Positions 1 through 9,742 of a stretch of DNA of 64,000 nt are shown piece by piece; position 1 is the stretch's first letter; each line of letters begins with the position of its first letter. Below the pieces are notes generated by a model, which saw only the letters and a list, made by a program, of their open reading frames with translations, had not been told where the DNA came from and made no database searches. Both the position numbers and the translations under genes were made by a program. The DNA comes from Paracoccaceae bacterium Fryx2 (lineage in GTDB: Bacteria > Pseudomonadota > Alphaproteobacteria > Rhodobacterales > Rhodobacteraceae): contig JAVSGI010000005.1 of the NCBI GenBank assembly GCA_032334235.1, positions 3,261,611-3,325,610 of the forward strand, read 5' to 3'.

Positions 1-35
1 CCTCTGAATGTCTGCCTCCGGCGTGCCGCGCTTTT

Positions 36-614
36 TCACCAAACGCCCCCATTACCGAGGCCGGGGATCAGCGCGTCAATGCCTTGCCGAACGCAGGTGA
101 ACTGGATTGCCACCACTTCAGGATTGTCCGCCCAGCGCTCACTGGGTTTGTCGTGCTGTTCGTCCCATAGAAATGAAAACGCGCGACGCGGGTCTCCTCC
201 CGCCGCCTCAAGGTGCTGTGTGGCACCGACGCATTCATCGTCGCACTGGCGATCATCGATGTGCTGCAGCCGCTCTTCATGGACCTGGACCACACGTAGC
301 GTCAGGCGTGAGAGTTCTCGCGGCATGAAACTCGGTATGCGTGGGCCCGGCAGCGGCTTGGCCAGACGCTTTGGCCATGGCAACTCTCGCTCGAGCGCAT
401 CTGCACCATAGGAAAATACCAGCCGCCCTGGTGTGACTTTGGCTCCAGTAATATGGATTGCTTCACGCACCCACAGAAGGTCGCCAGGCCGCAGGCGCGC
501 GAGTGAGGGCGAAGCCAGCCTGCGCGTCGTGGTCTTGCATCGATCCTGCAGCGCGAGGACCATCGGTCCAGAAAACATGATTGGAAGGATGCGTGATGGT
601 TCAGGATGCATCAT
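36..614 (-). CDS. ASCH-like phage protein
   Basis: The 192-residue product has the layout of a protein often found in prophages and annotated as ASCH-like or 'morphogenetic': an N-terminal 'MFSGPMV' strand, then 'RCKTTTRR', then 'GDLLWVREAI', then 'FMPRELSRLTLRV' and 'ERLQHI'. The ASCH fold is related to RNA-binding PUA domains; the cellular role of this phage branch is not known. It is the last of a compact minus-strand series of small genes (1652 down to 36), with only 3 bases between it and the gene before it. The first or second ATG may be the start. Family confidence is fair, function unknown. Confidence 0.7.
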   Translation of the reverse strand: MMHPEPSRILPIMFSGPMVLALQDRCKTTTRRLASPSLARLRPGDLLWVREAIHITGAKVTPGRLVFSYGADALERELPWPKRLAKPLPGPRIPSFMPRELSRLTLRVVQVHEERLQHIDDRQCDDECVGATQHLEAAGGDPRRAFSFLWDEQHDKPSERWADNPEVVAIQFTCVRQGIDALIPGLGNGGVW

Positions 615-617
615 GGC

Positions 618-845
618 TTATTCCCCGATGTTCGTTGCCGGATGGCGCGCGCGGTAGATGAGGCGCGGGCAATCTGTCCGGTCGCAGAACGGACACCAGG
701 TCCGATGCCCGGACCCATCTGGCGTTATCAGCTGATGGCAATCCGCGCAGCGCTGGTCGATCGGTGCCTGCGGCGCTTCATTCGATCCGCCGACTGAGTT
801 GAAACCGTCGTCCTCGACATTCTCATATTTTGGCATTGTGATCAC
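618..845 (-). CDS. Small zinc-ribbon-like phage protein
   Basis: The 75-residue product is not recognised by family. It carries two CxxC pairs (CADC near residue 33 and CPFC near residue 52) followed by a further Cys in 'RTDCPRL', a spacing typical of a small zinc ribbon. It overlaps the upstream gene by 23 bases and ends 3 bases before the ASCH-like gene, which fits translation from one message. A second in-frame ATG three codons in (MPKYEN) is an equally good start. No catalytic motif is visible, so only a metal-binding structural role is inferred. Confidence 0.55.
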   Translation of the reverse strand: MITMPKYENVEDDGFNSVGGSNEAPQAPIDQRCADCHQLITPDGSGHRTWCPFCDRTDCPRLIYRARHPATNIGE

Positions 846-1098
846 TCCAACTCAGCTGTGCGCGAGAGCCGGGTCGGCGATCCGTTTCCACCGCCGCAGC
901 GGTGGCGATTTGAGAAAAATGAGCGTGACGTTGGTATTCTGCCTTGAACGGCAGTTTGATCGTCAGACCACCATTGCCGCTGGTGCGCCGGACCGTATCC
1001 AATAATTCACTGAACTGCTCGTTGGCGTTGCTGTTAGGCTCACCGCAATTAAATCGCCGTAAAAATTTAACAAAGGAAAGTTCGTCTTTGGCGGCCAT
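823..1098 (-). CDS. Conserved small phage protein
   Basis: The 91-residue product begins 'MAAKDELSFVKFLRRFNCG' and continues with 'LLDTVRRTSGNGGLTIKLPFK'. This pattern, a short helix pair followed by a 'G-L-T-I-K-L' strand, recurs in small proteins of alphaproteobacterial prophages; no biochemical role is known to me. The part after residue 55 is less typical and I cannot exclude decay there. It overlaps the zinc-ribbon gene downstream and lies 12 bases after the membrane-segment gene upstream. Confidence 0.55.
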   Translation of the reverse strand: MAAKDELSFVKFLRRFNCGEPNSNANEQFSELLDTVRRTSGNGGLTIKLPFKAEYQRHAHFSQIATAAAVETDRRPGSRAQLSWSDHNAKI

Positions 1099-1110
1099 GT
1101 TGGTCTCCGA

Positions 1111-1413
1111 TCAACCGGGGGTGAAAAGCAGGAAAATGTAGAGGATGCCAAAAAGGATGGCTGCGCCGATCAGGTCGCCCGCGATGGCCATTCCGCGCTG
1201 GATGCGTCCCTTGCGATTGATGTCTGCGACAGCATCCTGAACGATGGTGGCGTGCAGTGCTTTCGCGCGCTCGCGGTCCATCCTGTCGCCATAGGTTTGC
1301 AAGTGCTCGCAGGCATCCAGCACAGATGCCGCGTCTTGATGATCTGGATGAGCAATGATTTGCCGCGCGTTGGCAGTATCAATAGTTGGGAGCCGAATTG
1401 GTGGGGCGCTCAT
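1111..1413 (-). CDS. Small protein with C-terminal membrane segment
   Basis: I place the start at the second ATG, because this ATG overlaps the stop of the excisionase-like gene in an ATGA arrangement; the longer reading would overlap by 52 bases. The 100-residue product is hydrophilic and helical at first, with 'RMDRERAKALH', and ends with a hydrophobic segment from about residue 78 (GDLIGAAILFGILYIFLLF). A single C-terminal anchor facing the cytoplasm is the simplest topology. I do not recognise the family. Confidence 0.5.
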   Translation of the reverse strand: MSAPPIRLPTIDTANARQIIAHPDHQDAASVLDACEHLQTYGDRMDRERAKALHATIVQDAVADINRKGRIQRGMAIAGDLIGAAILFGILYIFLLFTPG

Positions 1414-1652
1414 TTGCGGCGACTCGATCTGGCGTGCAGGTGCTCTTGCTGGCGTAGCCATTCCTGTACTGCAGTGCGCCGATAAAGAACCTTTCTGCCT
1501 ATCCGGATGCAGGGAGGGCCGTTCCGCCGTGTTTCCCAGCGCGCCAGCGTGTCAATCGAAAGGTCCAGATCGGCTGCAAGTTCCGATCTGGTCATCCACT
1601 CGTCCAACACCCCAGGCTTATGCTGATCTGGTAATTCTTTAATTTGTTCCAA
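1410..1652 (-). CDS. AlpA/excisionase-type HTH protein
   Basis: The 80-residue product has one helix-turn-helix domain: 'MTRSELAADLDLSIDTLARWETRRNGPPCIRIGRKVLYRR'. The 'W-E-x-x-R-x-G-P-P' turn and the 'R-K-V-x-Y-R' wing are typical of the MerR-like HTH_17 group that includes AlpA regulators and phage or island excisionases. Such proteins bend DNA at attachment sites or activate integrase genes. It heads the minus-strand series and sits just downstream of four tandem 10-bp repeats, which are natural candidates for its binding sites. Similar repeats lie beside the integrase gene near 12.5 kb. Confidence 0.75.
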   Translation of the reverse strand: MEQIKELPDQHKPGVLDEWMTRSELAADLDLSIDTLARWETRRNGPPCIRIGRKVLYRRTAVQEWLRQQEHLHARSSRRK

Positions 1653-1730
1653 TTTTTACCCTCTGTGCTTCCGCCCGATTGCGGCTGTGATTGAGGGCCA
1701 CCAAACACCATCAACAGGCGATGCGACGAG

Positions 1731-1770
1731 GCGCGGAAATGTGTGGAAATGCGTGGAAATGCGTGGAAAA
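1731..1770. repeat. Four tandem 10-bp repeats upstream of the excisionase-like gene
   Basis: Four 10-mers lie head to tail: gcgcggaaat, gtgtggaaat, gcgtggaaat and gcgtggaaaa. The 10-bp period places each copy on the same DNA face, as in operators or Xis-type sites. They lie 79 bases or more upstream of the start of the HTH gene. Two tandem copies of gtgcggaaaa occur at 12486-12505 next to the integrase start, suggesting a shared recognition sequence within one element. Confidence 0.65.
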
Positions 1771-1882
1771 AAAGCGCACACATCTGAACCCGCATTCCCC
1801 AAGTAAATCTATGATTTCGCTGTCCTGAACTCGTTACTTCCCATATAAATCATAGTGTTGATGGCCAAGAGGGGCGTGTTTT

Positions 1883-3018
1883 ATGGATCACCCAGAGGGT
1901 GCGGGTTCGGATCGAGGTCATCGGGTCGATTTCGACCGCCGCGTGCGGCTGGAGTTCCGGGGTGCGCAGATCAGTTCGGACGGCGGTTTGCTGGTGATGC
2001 GCGAGCTCGATGACGCGCTCGGGCTGTCGGGCCTTGCGTCAGAGGCGCTACGCGATAACCGCACCGGCAAGACACCGTCCATCGGCTCGACGGGCTGTTC
2101 CGGCATTCAGTGTTCGAACGGCTGGCCGGATACGAGGACGTCAACGATGCCGACCGTCTCGCGCTCGATCCCGTGATGCGTCAGGTTGTCGGTGGCCGGG
2201 CTGTCGATGCGCAAGCGGCCTCAGCAACGCAGATGGGGCGATTTGAGACCGAGACCTTGGCCTCGCCCACGAACCGGGCGGCGCTGGCAGACCTGAACGG
2301 CCAATGGATCGACCGCTTCCACGACAGCAACGGGCTGAAGTATATCGTGCTGGACATGGACAGCTCGGTCGGCCCCACCCATGGCGATCAGGAAGGGTCC
2401 GCCTGGAACGGGCATTTTGACTGCACCTGTTAACACCCGAATTTCCTGTTCAACCAGTTCGGCATGCTGGAACGTTGTGCCCTGCGTAATGGCAACGTCC
2501 ACAGTGTTGACGGCTGGCGAGATGTGCTCGATCCTGTCATCGCCCGATATGCCAAGCGCGACCTCATGCGCTTCTTCCGTGCCGACGCCGCCTATGCGAT
2601 CCCGGCGATCTACGCGCGGCTGGAAGAAGCGGGCTATTTCTATGCCATCCGGCTGCCCACGAACACGGTGCTCAAGGAAAAAATCGCGCACCGGTTGACG
2701 CGACCGGCAGGGCGGCCGTCGCTGACCACGGTCAAACGCTTTTACGAGGACTTCGAGTATCAGGCGGCGTCCTGGGACAAGCCGCGCCGCGTCATAGCGA
2801 AGATCGAATGGCACCCGGGCGAGCTGTTCCCCAAAGTCGGCTTCATCGTCACCAACCTGCCGATGGAGCCCGATTGGGTCGTGCGGTTCTATAACCAGCG
2901 CGGCACCGCAGAGCAGCACATCAAGGAAGGCAAGTATGCCTTTCGCTGGACGCGGCTGTCATGTCATGTTCCTTGCTACATCAGCCGCGCTTTGTCAGAT
3001 GCCTTGAAAAACAATTGA
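1883..3018 (+). pseudogene. IS1380-family transposase, frameshifted and truncated
   Basis: Read across the damage, this is a DDE transposase of the IS1380 group: 'QISSDGGLLVMRELD', 'VFERLAGYEDVNDADRL', 'YIVLDMDSSV', 'FRADAAYAIPAIYARLEE' and 'RGTAEQHIKEGKYAFRWTRL'. A one-base deletion near 2070 separates the N-terminus from the rest. A TAA at about 2431-2433 replaces the Tyr codon expected in 'CTCYHP'. The usual C-terminal region after 'WTRLSC' is missing and unrelated sequence follows. With three separate lesions it cannot make active enzyme. Confidence 0.85.
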
Positions 3019-3076
3019 AAAATATGCCACATCATGCAAGAACGAAGAAAAACTAACACAATAGGACAAGAACAAT

Positions 3077-3463
3077 ATGAGGCTAAGTTTAGTATTTGCA
3101 GCGTTTTTGCTGGTTGGTTGTGGTGAAGCTGATGCAGCAGTGACGCAGGTTGGTTACTTCAAATCATCAGTAAATGATAGAATTTTCACGGCACGCCTTT
3201 CCAGCGATGCAAGCGAGGAAGATGCGCGCATATTTGGCGAAAGCCGACGGCATACCGCAGGCCAGATGACCGCAGTCTACATATACGAAAACGAAGCAGT
3301 GATACCCGCTGACGGCGTGACTCTTGCGAATTCTGTTTCCGAAGTGAACGATGTCTTAGAGCTTCCAAATCTCAGTTCGTGGAGGTTCGTGTATATGAGA
3401 TATCGGAACGGAAATTTTGAGTTTGTTGATTGCGAATCTACCACTTCAGTTCTTTGTCGCTAA
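3077..3463 (+). CDS. Small putative lipoprotein
   Basis: The 128-residue product begins with a short signal ending in a lipobox-like 'LLVGC' at residues 12-16, so it is probably processed by signal peptidase II and anchored to a membrane. The mature part holds 'FTARLSSDASEEDARIFGESRR' and ends with two cysteines (DCESTTSVLCR) that could pair. I do not recognise the family. The gene is AT-richer than its surroundings and is flanked by two dead IS1380 copies, so it is probably acquired cargo. The ribosome-binding site is weak. Confidence 0.5.
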   Translation: MRLSLVFAAFLLVGCGEADAAVTQVGYFKSSVNDRIFTARLSSDASEEDARIFGESRRHTAGQMTAVYIYENEAVIPADGVTLANSVSEVNDVLELPNLSSWRFVYMRYRNGNFEFVDCESTTSVLCR

Positions 3464-3969
3464 ACTGCATGTAAGCCTTTAAGGCTTTGATTCAGCATAT
3501 CGGTTTCCTGCGGTATCAACAGGCTGAGGGAATAAAGATGGGTAAGTTTAGGGCTTGCCGGGGCCAAAGTTGCTATCTGTATTGCGTCCGCTTTTACGGG
3601 TCATATCGCCTCCTGTTCATCCGCCAAAGCCACCAGCGCTTCGAGGTCAGCATCGTAAAGGCCACGCGGAAATGTGCCTTGTGCCTTTGCCGCATGATGC
3701 GCGCGGCCAAATCAGGGGCAAGCCCTTTTATCCCCGCTTATTCATCGAATCCCCTTTTCGGCGTCCCTCGGGGCCGTTTTGTGGCTTTGGGGCCGGTGCG
3801 CTGCGTGCGATGAGCGGCGGCGGCGGGCATTACTGTGGCCAAAGCCCTCGGGGAGGCGGCCGTTCGGGGAGGGCGGCTCTCGTGAGGGGCTGTCCGGCGT
3901 TTGCGGCGCATGACGACGCCTCGCCCATGGGCGTTTCGCGTCTGTCGGATGCGGTTTTCTGGCCGGGCG
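3464..3969. other. Gap with no convincing gene; possible gene remnant
   Basis: About 500 bases between the lipoprotein gene and the second IS1380 copy. Open frames exist but have no recognisable features. On the minus strand, about 3605-3665, a short frame reads 'RGLYDADLEALVALADEQEAI' split over a stop-bounded stretch with no start codon, followed by an overlapping ATGA; this may be the tail of an old gene cut off by the insertion. Nothing else is supported. Confidence 0.3.
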
Positions 3970-5389
3970 CTACGGGTCGGCCCAGTGCAGCGCCAGTATT
4001 CCTGGCCAGAGAGCCTGCCAAAACGGTGCTGCGGCCGAAGAGATCGCCAGCGTCATGCGGCGCCCCGAGATCGTCAGCCGTGCCCCCGCCCGGAGCACCC
4101 GCTCACGCAGACGGCGTAGGCTCCAGCCCGTGCCGGTCGCCTTGGCCAGGACGCGGCGGGCGATGTGCATGACCTGGTAGACGAGGCAGGCGATAAGCAG
4201 CCTCACCTCGTTGCAGGAGAAGGCATCCACCGCAGGCGTCTTCGACTTCAGCGGCTTGCCGCGCCTGTGCGATTTCGCCCGGTTGGTCGAGGACAGCGCC
4301 GGCGCCAGCACGTCCTTTAACTCGCCCATGTGGCCCTCGGCCTTGCCCCGTTCGCGGTAATGCGCCAGCACCTCATGGCATAGCTTTACCGTCCAGCTGA
4401 GCGAGGTCACGAGGAAGAAACGGTCGAGCAGCAGATCGCCTTCGCGTTCCTTCACCACCAGGACCACCCGGCGCGGCTTGCCCCACGCCTCGGCCTGATA
4501 GCGCAATTCGTAAAGCCACACGCGCGGTTCCGCAGGCCGTCGCCCTGGCGGCCGTTTCATGCAAGGCTCAGCCAATCGGTCGAGCACGGCGTTGGCCCGC
4601 AGCCGCGAGACGTAGTCGATACCGCGCGCCTCAAGTCCGGCCAGAAGCGTGGTCGAAGGAAAACCCGCATCGATGTGCACCATCGCGACGTCGCACAGGC
4701 TCTTCTGCGCGCGGTCCACAACGTCGAGGATGACATCGAGCGCGCCGTCGGCGGTGCCAACATTGCCCGCCCGCAGACGGGCATCCAGCATGTCGCCGGT
4801 CTCGGCAATCGAGATGATCAGCGGATGGTAGATGCGGGCGTTGTAATGGCCGTTCCACTCCGCCTTCGGCTGGTGGCCGTGCACTTCGATCGGGGCGCTG
4901 TCGACGTCCAGAGTGATGCACTTGGCGCATGCCACCCCGCTCGGCCCGGATGCCGCGCTCGGCCATTTCCAGGACCGCTTCGCGCAGCACCTTCAGGTTG
5001 GCAGGTTCCGCCATCAATGCCGTAAACCGCGACAAGGTCGGCTGGGATGCCAGCCAGCCTCCGTGGGCAAGCGGCGTCAGTCCCGCCGAGGAACTTGCCG
5101 CAAGTCGCAACGCTGGATCGTGGCGCAGCGCATCCGCATCGTCATGGTCGCGCCACCCTTGCGCGACCAGCAGCAGGCTAGTGCGGATCAGAGAGGCGAG
5201 ATCATGCGTGACGTCGACCTGGCTGCGCGGATCCTGCAGGTGCGCCGTCATCCAAGCCACGATGCCGCTCCGTTCCAGTATCTCGCGCAACAGCACCGCG
5301 CCGGGGTCGCCAGTCAGCCGGTCGGCGCGGCTTTCGATGCAAAGAGAGCGGTTGAACGTCGGGTTGACAGTCTGTAACGTTTCACCCAT
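3970..5389 (-). pseudogene. Second IS1380-family transposase, frameshifted
   Basis: Two overlapping frames together give an IS1380-type transposase of about 470 residues. The N-terminal frame (5389 down to about 4935) carries 'SLLLVAQGWRDHDDADALRHDP' and 'LASQPTLSRF'. The C-terminal frame carries 'CITLDVDSAPIEVHGHQPKAEWNGHYN', 'VHIDAGFPSTTLLAGLE', 'ERGKAEGHMGELKD' and 'CNEVRLLIACLVYQVMHI'. The frames break near 4930-4940, before the first catalytic Asp block. It is a different lineage from the copy at 1883. Confidence 0.85.
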
Positions 5390-5556
5390 GGTCGCGTCCG
5401 ATGCTGCTGCAGGTTTCTGTCTAGAACCTTGAATCTACAGCATTTTCAGGCGCACGCTACCAATATCGCCGATTTCCATGAATAAGGCGGGATGAGAATG
5501 GCCGACATCAGGAAACGTGCGCACCGGCTACTCCTTGATTGATTAACTGCCGGAAA

Positions 5557-5880
5557 TTATTTGCACCGGGCTATGCGCTGCTCTAACGCAAGGACTTTAC
5601 CTTTTGATGCCCCTAGTTCTCCAGCAACATCGCCGCCAGTAAGTTTGGAGACGGGCACAAGAATAAGAAATACACCAATTGCGTCGCCAGTTGCTGCGCT
5701 ATTTTGCTGTTTTTCAAGCCGAGATAGATTCACTCTCTCCGTGGCCAAGCTGTTTTTGGCGCTAGAACAAGACATGCCATCAAATGCGCCAGTCATTGAC
5801 ACTGGTGGAATGGCATCTGGGCGCTCTGAACATGCTGATATTGAAATCAAAACAGCGGCAGTCATTAATATTTTCTTCAA
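5557..5880 (-). CDS. Small lipoprotein
   Basis: The 107-residue product has a signal sequence ending in 'ISISAC' (lipobox Cys at residue 17). The mature part has the pattern seen in short Rhodobacterales lipoproteins: 'MSCSSAKNSLATERVNLSRLEKQQ', a glycine-rich hydrophobic stretch 'AIGVFLILVPVSKLTG' that may insert in a membrane, then a helix 'GKVLALEQRIARCK'. The function is not known. It is a single gene caught between the dead IS1380 copy and the IS256 fragment. Confidence 0.6.
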   Translation of the reverse strand: MKKILMTAAVLISISACSERPDAIPPVSMTGAFDGMSCSSAKNSLATERVNLSRLEKQQNSAATGDAIGVFLILVPVSKLTGGDVAGELGASKGKVLALEQRIARCK

Positions 5881-5981
5881 GATGAGTGTCCATTCTTTTG
5901 ATGAATTTTAGTGTCAAAAATTTCTCACACGTAAATGTGATAGCGTCAACAGATATATGGGCGAAAGTTGGTGATGCCTGA

Positions 5982-6590
5982 TCAGGCGGCATTTTGAAGT
6001 TGGCGGATCCCATCGCGGAACTCAACCCCTTCGATGATCTCGGGCAGGCGGTTCTGTCCGTCGAGTTTGCGCAATCTCTTCTGCGCTGACATCATCAGAT
6101 TGAAGGCCATGGCTAGCCCGGTCTTGCGGCTGAGGCATCCTTTGGTGCGTTTCGTGCGGTGCCGGACCGTGGCGAAGGTGCTTTCGATTGGGTTTGACGT
6201 CCGGATGTGTTTCCAGTGTTCCGCAGGAAAGTCATAGAAGGTCAGCAGCGCGTCCCGGTCCTTGACCAGCTTGGCGACCGCCTTGTCCCATTTCACGCCG
6301 TAGGTTTCGGCGAAGAAGTTGAAGGCAGCGTTGGCCTTGGCTTTTGTCTCAGCCTACCAAATGTCGTGCAGATGACCCTTGGCCTTGGCTTGCACGGATT
6401 GCGGCATCGCGTTCAGCACGTTCATGGTCTTGCGGACCCAACAACGTTGCTCCCGCGTCTTGGCAAACACCTCGCTCAGGGTTGTCCAGAACCCTAGGGC
6501 GCCATCACCGATGGCCAGCTTAGGGTCCTGCTTCAGGCCACGCCGCATGAGATCAAGCGTGTCCGTCCGGTCTGACTGGTGTTGACTTAT
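5982..6590 (-). pseudogene. IS256/Mutator-type transposase, C-terminal half
   Basis: About 200 residues of the C-terminal half of a Mutator-type transposase remain: 'RRGLKQDPKLAIGDGALGFW', 'QRCWVRKTMNVLNAMPQS', 'HWKHIRTSNPIESTFATVRHR' and 'MSAQKRLRKLDG'. A TAG at 6354-6356 replaces the Gln of the expected 'DIWQAE'. The N-terminal half, with the first catalytic Asp residues, is missing because IS66-derived sequence abuts it at about 6590. Truncation plus nonsense make it non-functional. Confidence 0.85.
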
Positions 6591-7215
6591 TCGGCTGTCC
6601 AGTTCCACGGCATGAGCTCCTCGAGGCGGGTCATTTTGTGGTCTGCGACGCGGGCGAGAACCCAGCGAAGCAAGGCCTCTGGATCGACCTTGTTCATGCG
6701 GGCGGTCTCGATGAGCGTGTAGGCGATGGCCGCGGCCTCTCCGCCACCTTTTGCCCCCATGAATAGGTAGTTTTTCCTGCCAAGTGTTACCGGGCGGATT
6801 GATCGCTCGCAGATATTGTTGTCCGACTCAAGTTGCCCGTTTTCAAGATAGGCCTTGGCTTTTGGCATGCGGCCGAGCGCGTAGCGAATGGCCTCGGCCA
6901 ATGTCGACTTGCCGGAGATCTTGGGCAATTGCAGCTGCAGCCATGCCTCGAGTCCCTCGAAGACCGGCTTTGCCTTTTCCTGCCGCAGGGCGGCGCGCTC
7001 TTCGGCAGGCTTGTAGCGCGCCTCTTTCTCCACGGCATAGAGGGCAGCGATCCGTTTGATCGTCTCCTCGGCGATGGCAGAGCCTTCGCGCTCGTAGATC
7101 TCGACAAATTTGCGGCGCACATGGACCATGCAAGCCTGCTCGCTGGCCTTGTCGTTCCCGAACAGACCGTTGAAGCCGGTATAGCCATCGGCATGCACGA
7201 CCCCTTTGTAGCCAG
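6587..7215 (-). pseudogene. tnpC: IS66-family transposase (TnpC), C-terminal fragment
   Basis: The frame carries the C-terminal third of an IS66 transposase: '[18 protein letters not shown]', '[15 protein letters not shown]', '[11 protein letters not shown]', '[20 protein letters not shown]' and '[21 protein letters not shown]'. Sequence upstream of 'HLSGYKG' is not IS66-like, so the gene is 5'-truncated at about 7215. No tnpA or tnpB partner is nearby. An IS21 copy was inserted 100 bases further upstream. Confidence 0.85.
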
Positions 7216-7426
7216 ACAAATGGCTGACCGGACACTCCCCCTCTCGTGCAGACCGCAGCGAACGACCGCTCAAGGCCCTTAGTGCCAATATGTGCATGCT
7301 GCGGCATCGGTGCGGATTTCGCGGAGAATGGGCGCTGATTTCGCGCGATCGTGGGCACGCGTTTCGCGCCATTCTGGGCAGTCATTTCACGGGATCGTGG
7401 GCAGGCTGGCCGACGCTTTCATGGAG

Positions 7427-8188
7427 TCAGGCTTGAACGATTTGGTCAAGCTTTTTTGTGACGGCGGAGCGCCTGCGCAGGCTTTCACCTGAGAGGGTGA
7501 GGCGGTGTGCGTTGTGAACGAGGCGGTCGAGGATGGCATCTGCGAGCGTTGGGTCGCCGATGGCTTCGTGCCACTGGTCAACGGGGAGTTGGCTTGTGAC
7601 GATGGTGGAAGCGCGGCCGTGGCGGTCTTCGAGGATTTCCAGCAGGTCACGGCGCTCCGGGGCGGTGAGGACGGCGAGGCCCCAATCGTCAATGATCAGC
7701 ACATCCATGCGGGCGATGGTTTTGAGGATGCGTTCATGGCGGCCATCGCCACGGGCCAGAGCAAGGGCCTCGAACATGCGCGGCGCACGTTGATAGAGGA
7801 CGGGCCGCCCATCCCGGCACGCCTTGTGGCCAAGGGCGCAGGCGATCCAGCTTTTGCCCAAACCGGTCGGCCCGGTTATCAGCAGGTTCTCGTGCCGGGC
7901 GATCCAGCCGCCATCGGCAAGATGCGCCATGACACTGCGGTCAAGACCACGTGGGCTGCGCAGGTCCAGATCCTCGACGCTGGCATCTTGGCGCAGAGCC
8001 GCAAACTTGAGCCGGGAGGCCAGTTTCTTGGTGTCGCGCTCTGCAGCCTCGCGGTCGACCAGCAGGCCGAGACGCTCTTCGAACGAGAGGGCGTCGAAGG
8101 CGGTTGACCTGCGTTGTTCTTCGAGCGCCGATGCAATGCCGGTCAGGCCGAGCGCCAACAGTCGGTCGTGGGTGGGATGGGTCAGCAT
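7427..8188 (-). CDS. istB: IS21 helper ATPase IstB, copy 1
   Basis: The 253-residue AAA+ ATPase helps the IstA transposase choose and bend target DNA. Walker A is 'ITGPTGLGKSWIACALG' (about residues 105-121), and Walker B is 'DVLIIDDWGL'. 'LVHNAHRLTLSGESLRRR' near the C-terminus is typical of IstB. The gene lies 12 bases after istA on the same strand. It is full length for the family. Confidence 0.95.
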   Translation of the reverse strand: MLTHPTHDRLLALGLTGIASALEEQRRSTAFDALSFEERLGLLVDREAAERDTKKLASRLKFAALRQDASVEDLDLRSPRGLDRSVMAHLADGGWIARHENLLITGPTGLGKSWIACALGHKACRDGRPVLYQRAPRMFEALALARGDGRHERILKTIARMDVLIIDDWGLAVLTAPERRDLLEILEDRHGRASTIVTSQLPVDQWHEAIGDPTLADAILDRLVHNAHRLTLSGESLRRRSAVTKKLDQIVQA

Positions 8189-8200
8189 TTTAGTCCTTTC

Positions 8201-9742
8201 TCAATGGTAATAGCTGCCGCCACGAATGTTGGCGTGCTGGAGGGGGGCGACCTCTTCGGAGCCTTCCAGGAAGGCGCGATCGAGGCCGGTCTTGAGGATC
8301 GAACGAATGGAGGTGACGGTGCGGGCCCGGATGGTCACACCCCGCTGGCAGGCCGCATCAACGCGCTCCGGCCCATAGGTTTTGACCAAGGCCAGCACAC
8401 CCAGGCAGGTGCGGAACCCCTGTTCAGGATGGGGGCGGTCAGCCATCACCATCTCGCAAAAGGCGGCGACGGCGGGGCCGGTCTTGGTTGCCTGCGCCAG
8501 CATTCTGGCCGGGGTCCATTCGGCAAAGCGACGATGGGCCGATGGCATATGGTCGGCCACGGTGACATGGCTGCGCCGCCCCGGGGTGCGCACGTGGCTC
8601 GCAACCCTCTGACCACGATGGAATATCTCGACCGTCTGGCCGCTTGTGCGAACATCGACCTCTTGTTTGATCAGCGCGAAGGGCACGGAATACCATGAGC
8701 TGTCGACCTCAACGTGATAGTCGGGTGCCACGCGGGCGCGCTTCCAGCGGGCGAAGACATAAGGTTCGGGCGGTAGGGGCTGAAGATTGGGCCGATCCAA
8801 AGTGGCAAACAGATCGGCGCGGCTGGCGCCATAGCCGCGCATCACGCGCATGTTCAACTCGTCCAGCAGCCGCCGGATCGCCACGTTCAACTCGGCCAAT
8901 GAGAAGAACCGGTGGTTCCGCAGCCGCGCCAGAATCCAGCGTTGTGCCACTTGGACAGCCACTTCCACCTTCGCCTTGTCCCGGGGTTTGCGCGGCCGGG
9001 CGGGCAGAACGGCGGTGCCATAATGCGCCGCCATCTCGGCATAGGTCCGGTTCAGCCCCGGATCAAACCGGTCTGCCTTGATCACGGCGGACTTCAGATT
9101 GTCCGGAACCACCGCCTTTGGCACGCCGCCCAGAAAGGCGAACATCCGGATATGCGCGAGGATCCAATCTTCCAACCCCTCCGATGCCACCGCCTCGGCA
9201 TAGGTGTGATTCGATGCCCCCATTGCCGCCACGAACAGCTTCATGGCCCGCGCTTCGCCGGTCGTGGGGTCGATCACGTCGATGGTGTCGCCGGCAAAGT
9301 CAACGAACACCTTCTCGCCGCCCACATGTGTCTGGCGCATCGTCGGGCGCACCCGACCCTTCCAAGCCTCGTAATGCGTGCAAAACCAAGTATAGGCAAA
9401 ACCCCCGGGGTGCGCGGCACGGTATTCTTCCCAGAGCAGCATCCGCGTCACCCCAGGGCGGCGCAACTCGCGGTCAATCTCCGCCCAGTCGGGCACAAGC
9501 CGCTCCGCGTCCGGCACCGTGGGCGGGGCTGGAAACAAAAGAAGTTCAAGGCTGTCGTCATCGATCCCCTCCGGCAAGGGCCACGTGAGCCCGGCATGAC
9601 GCGCCCGTTGGGTGTAGCTTCCGACGCTCCCCTTGCTCAGACCGAGGGAAGCGGCAATGGACCGCTCGCTCAGGCCTTGCCCAAGCTTCAATCGCAAAAC
9701 ATCTCGTATCCGGCGCATGTTCAATCGTCCTGTCGGCATCAA
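8201..9742 (-). CDS. istA: IS21 transposase IstA, copy 1
   Basis: The 513-residue DDE transposase begins with a helix-turn-helix ('GLSERSIAASLGLSKGSVGSY'), followed by an RNase H-like core containing 'KVFVDFAGDTIDVID' (first Asp), 'PKAVVPDNLKSAV' (second Asp) and 'RPRKPRDKAKVEVAVQ' (the Glu region). The C-terminal part holds the Mu-type beta-barrel. Length is normal for IS21. No frameshift is visible, so this copy should be active with its IstB. Confidence 0.95.
   Translation of the reverse strand: MMPTGRLNMRRIRDVLRLKLGQGLSERSIAASLGLSKGSVGSYTQRARHAGLTWPLPEGIDDDSLELLLFPAPPTVPDAERLVPDWAEIDRELRRPGVTRMLLWEEYRAAHPGGFAYTWFCTHYEAWKGRVRPTMRQTHVGGEKVFVDFAGDTIDVIDPTTGEARAMKLFVAAMGASNHTYAEAVASEGLEDWILAHIRMFAFLGGVPKAVVPDNLKSAVIKADRFDPGLNRTYAEMAAHYGTAVLPARPRKPRDKAKVEVAVQVAQRWILARLRNHRFFSLAELNVAIRRLLDELNMRVMRGYGASRADLFATLDRPNLQPLPPEPYVFARWKRARVAPDYHVEVDSSWYSVPFALIKQEVDVRTSGQTVEIFHRGQRVASHVRTPGRRSHVTVADHMPSAHRRFAEWTPARMLAQATKTGPAVAAFCEMVMADRPHPEQGFRTCLGVLALVKTYGPERVDAACQRGVTIRARTVTSIRSILKTGLDRAFLEGSEEVAPLQHANIRGGSYYH

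Noticed and set aside
3555..4172. 205-codon plus-strand frame after the lipoprotein gene
   Set aside because: It runs antisense into the second IS1380 transposase, is rich in Pro/Arg/Ser and has no recognisable domain.
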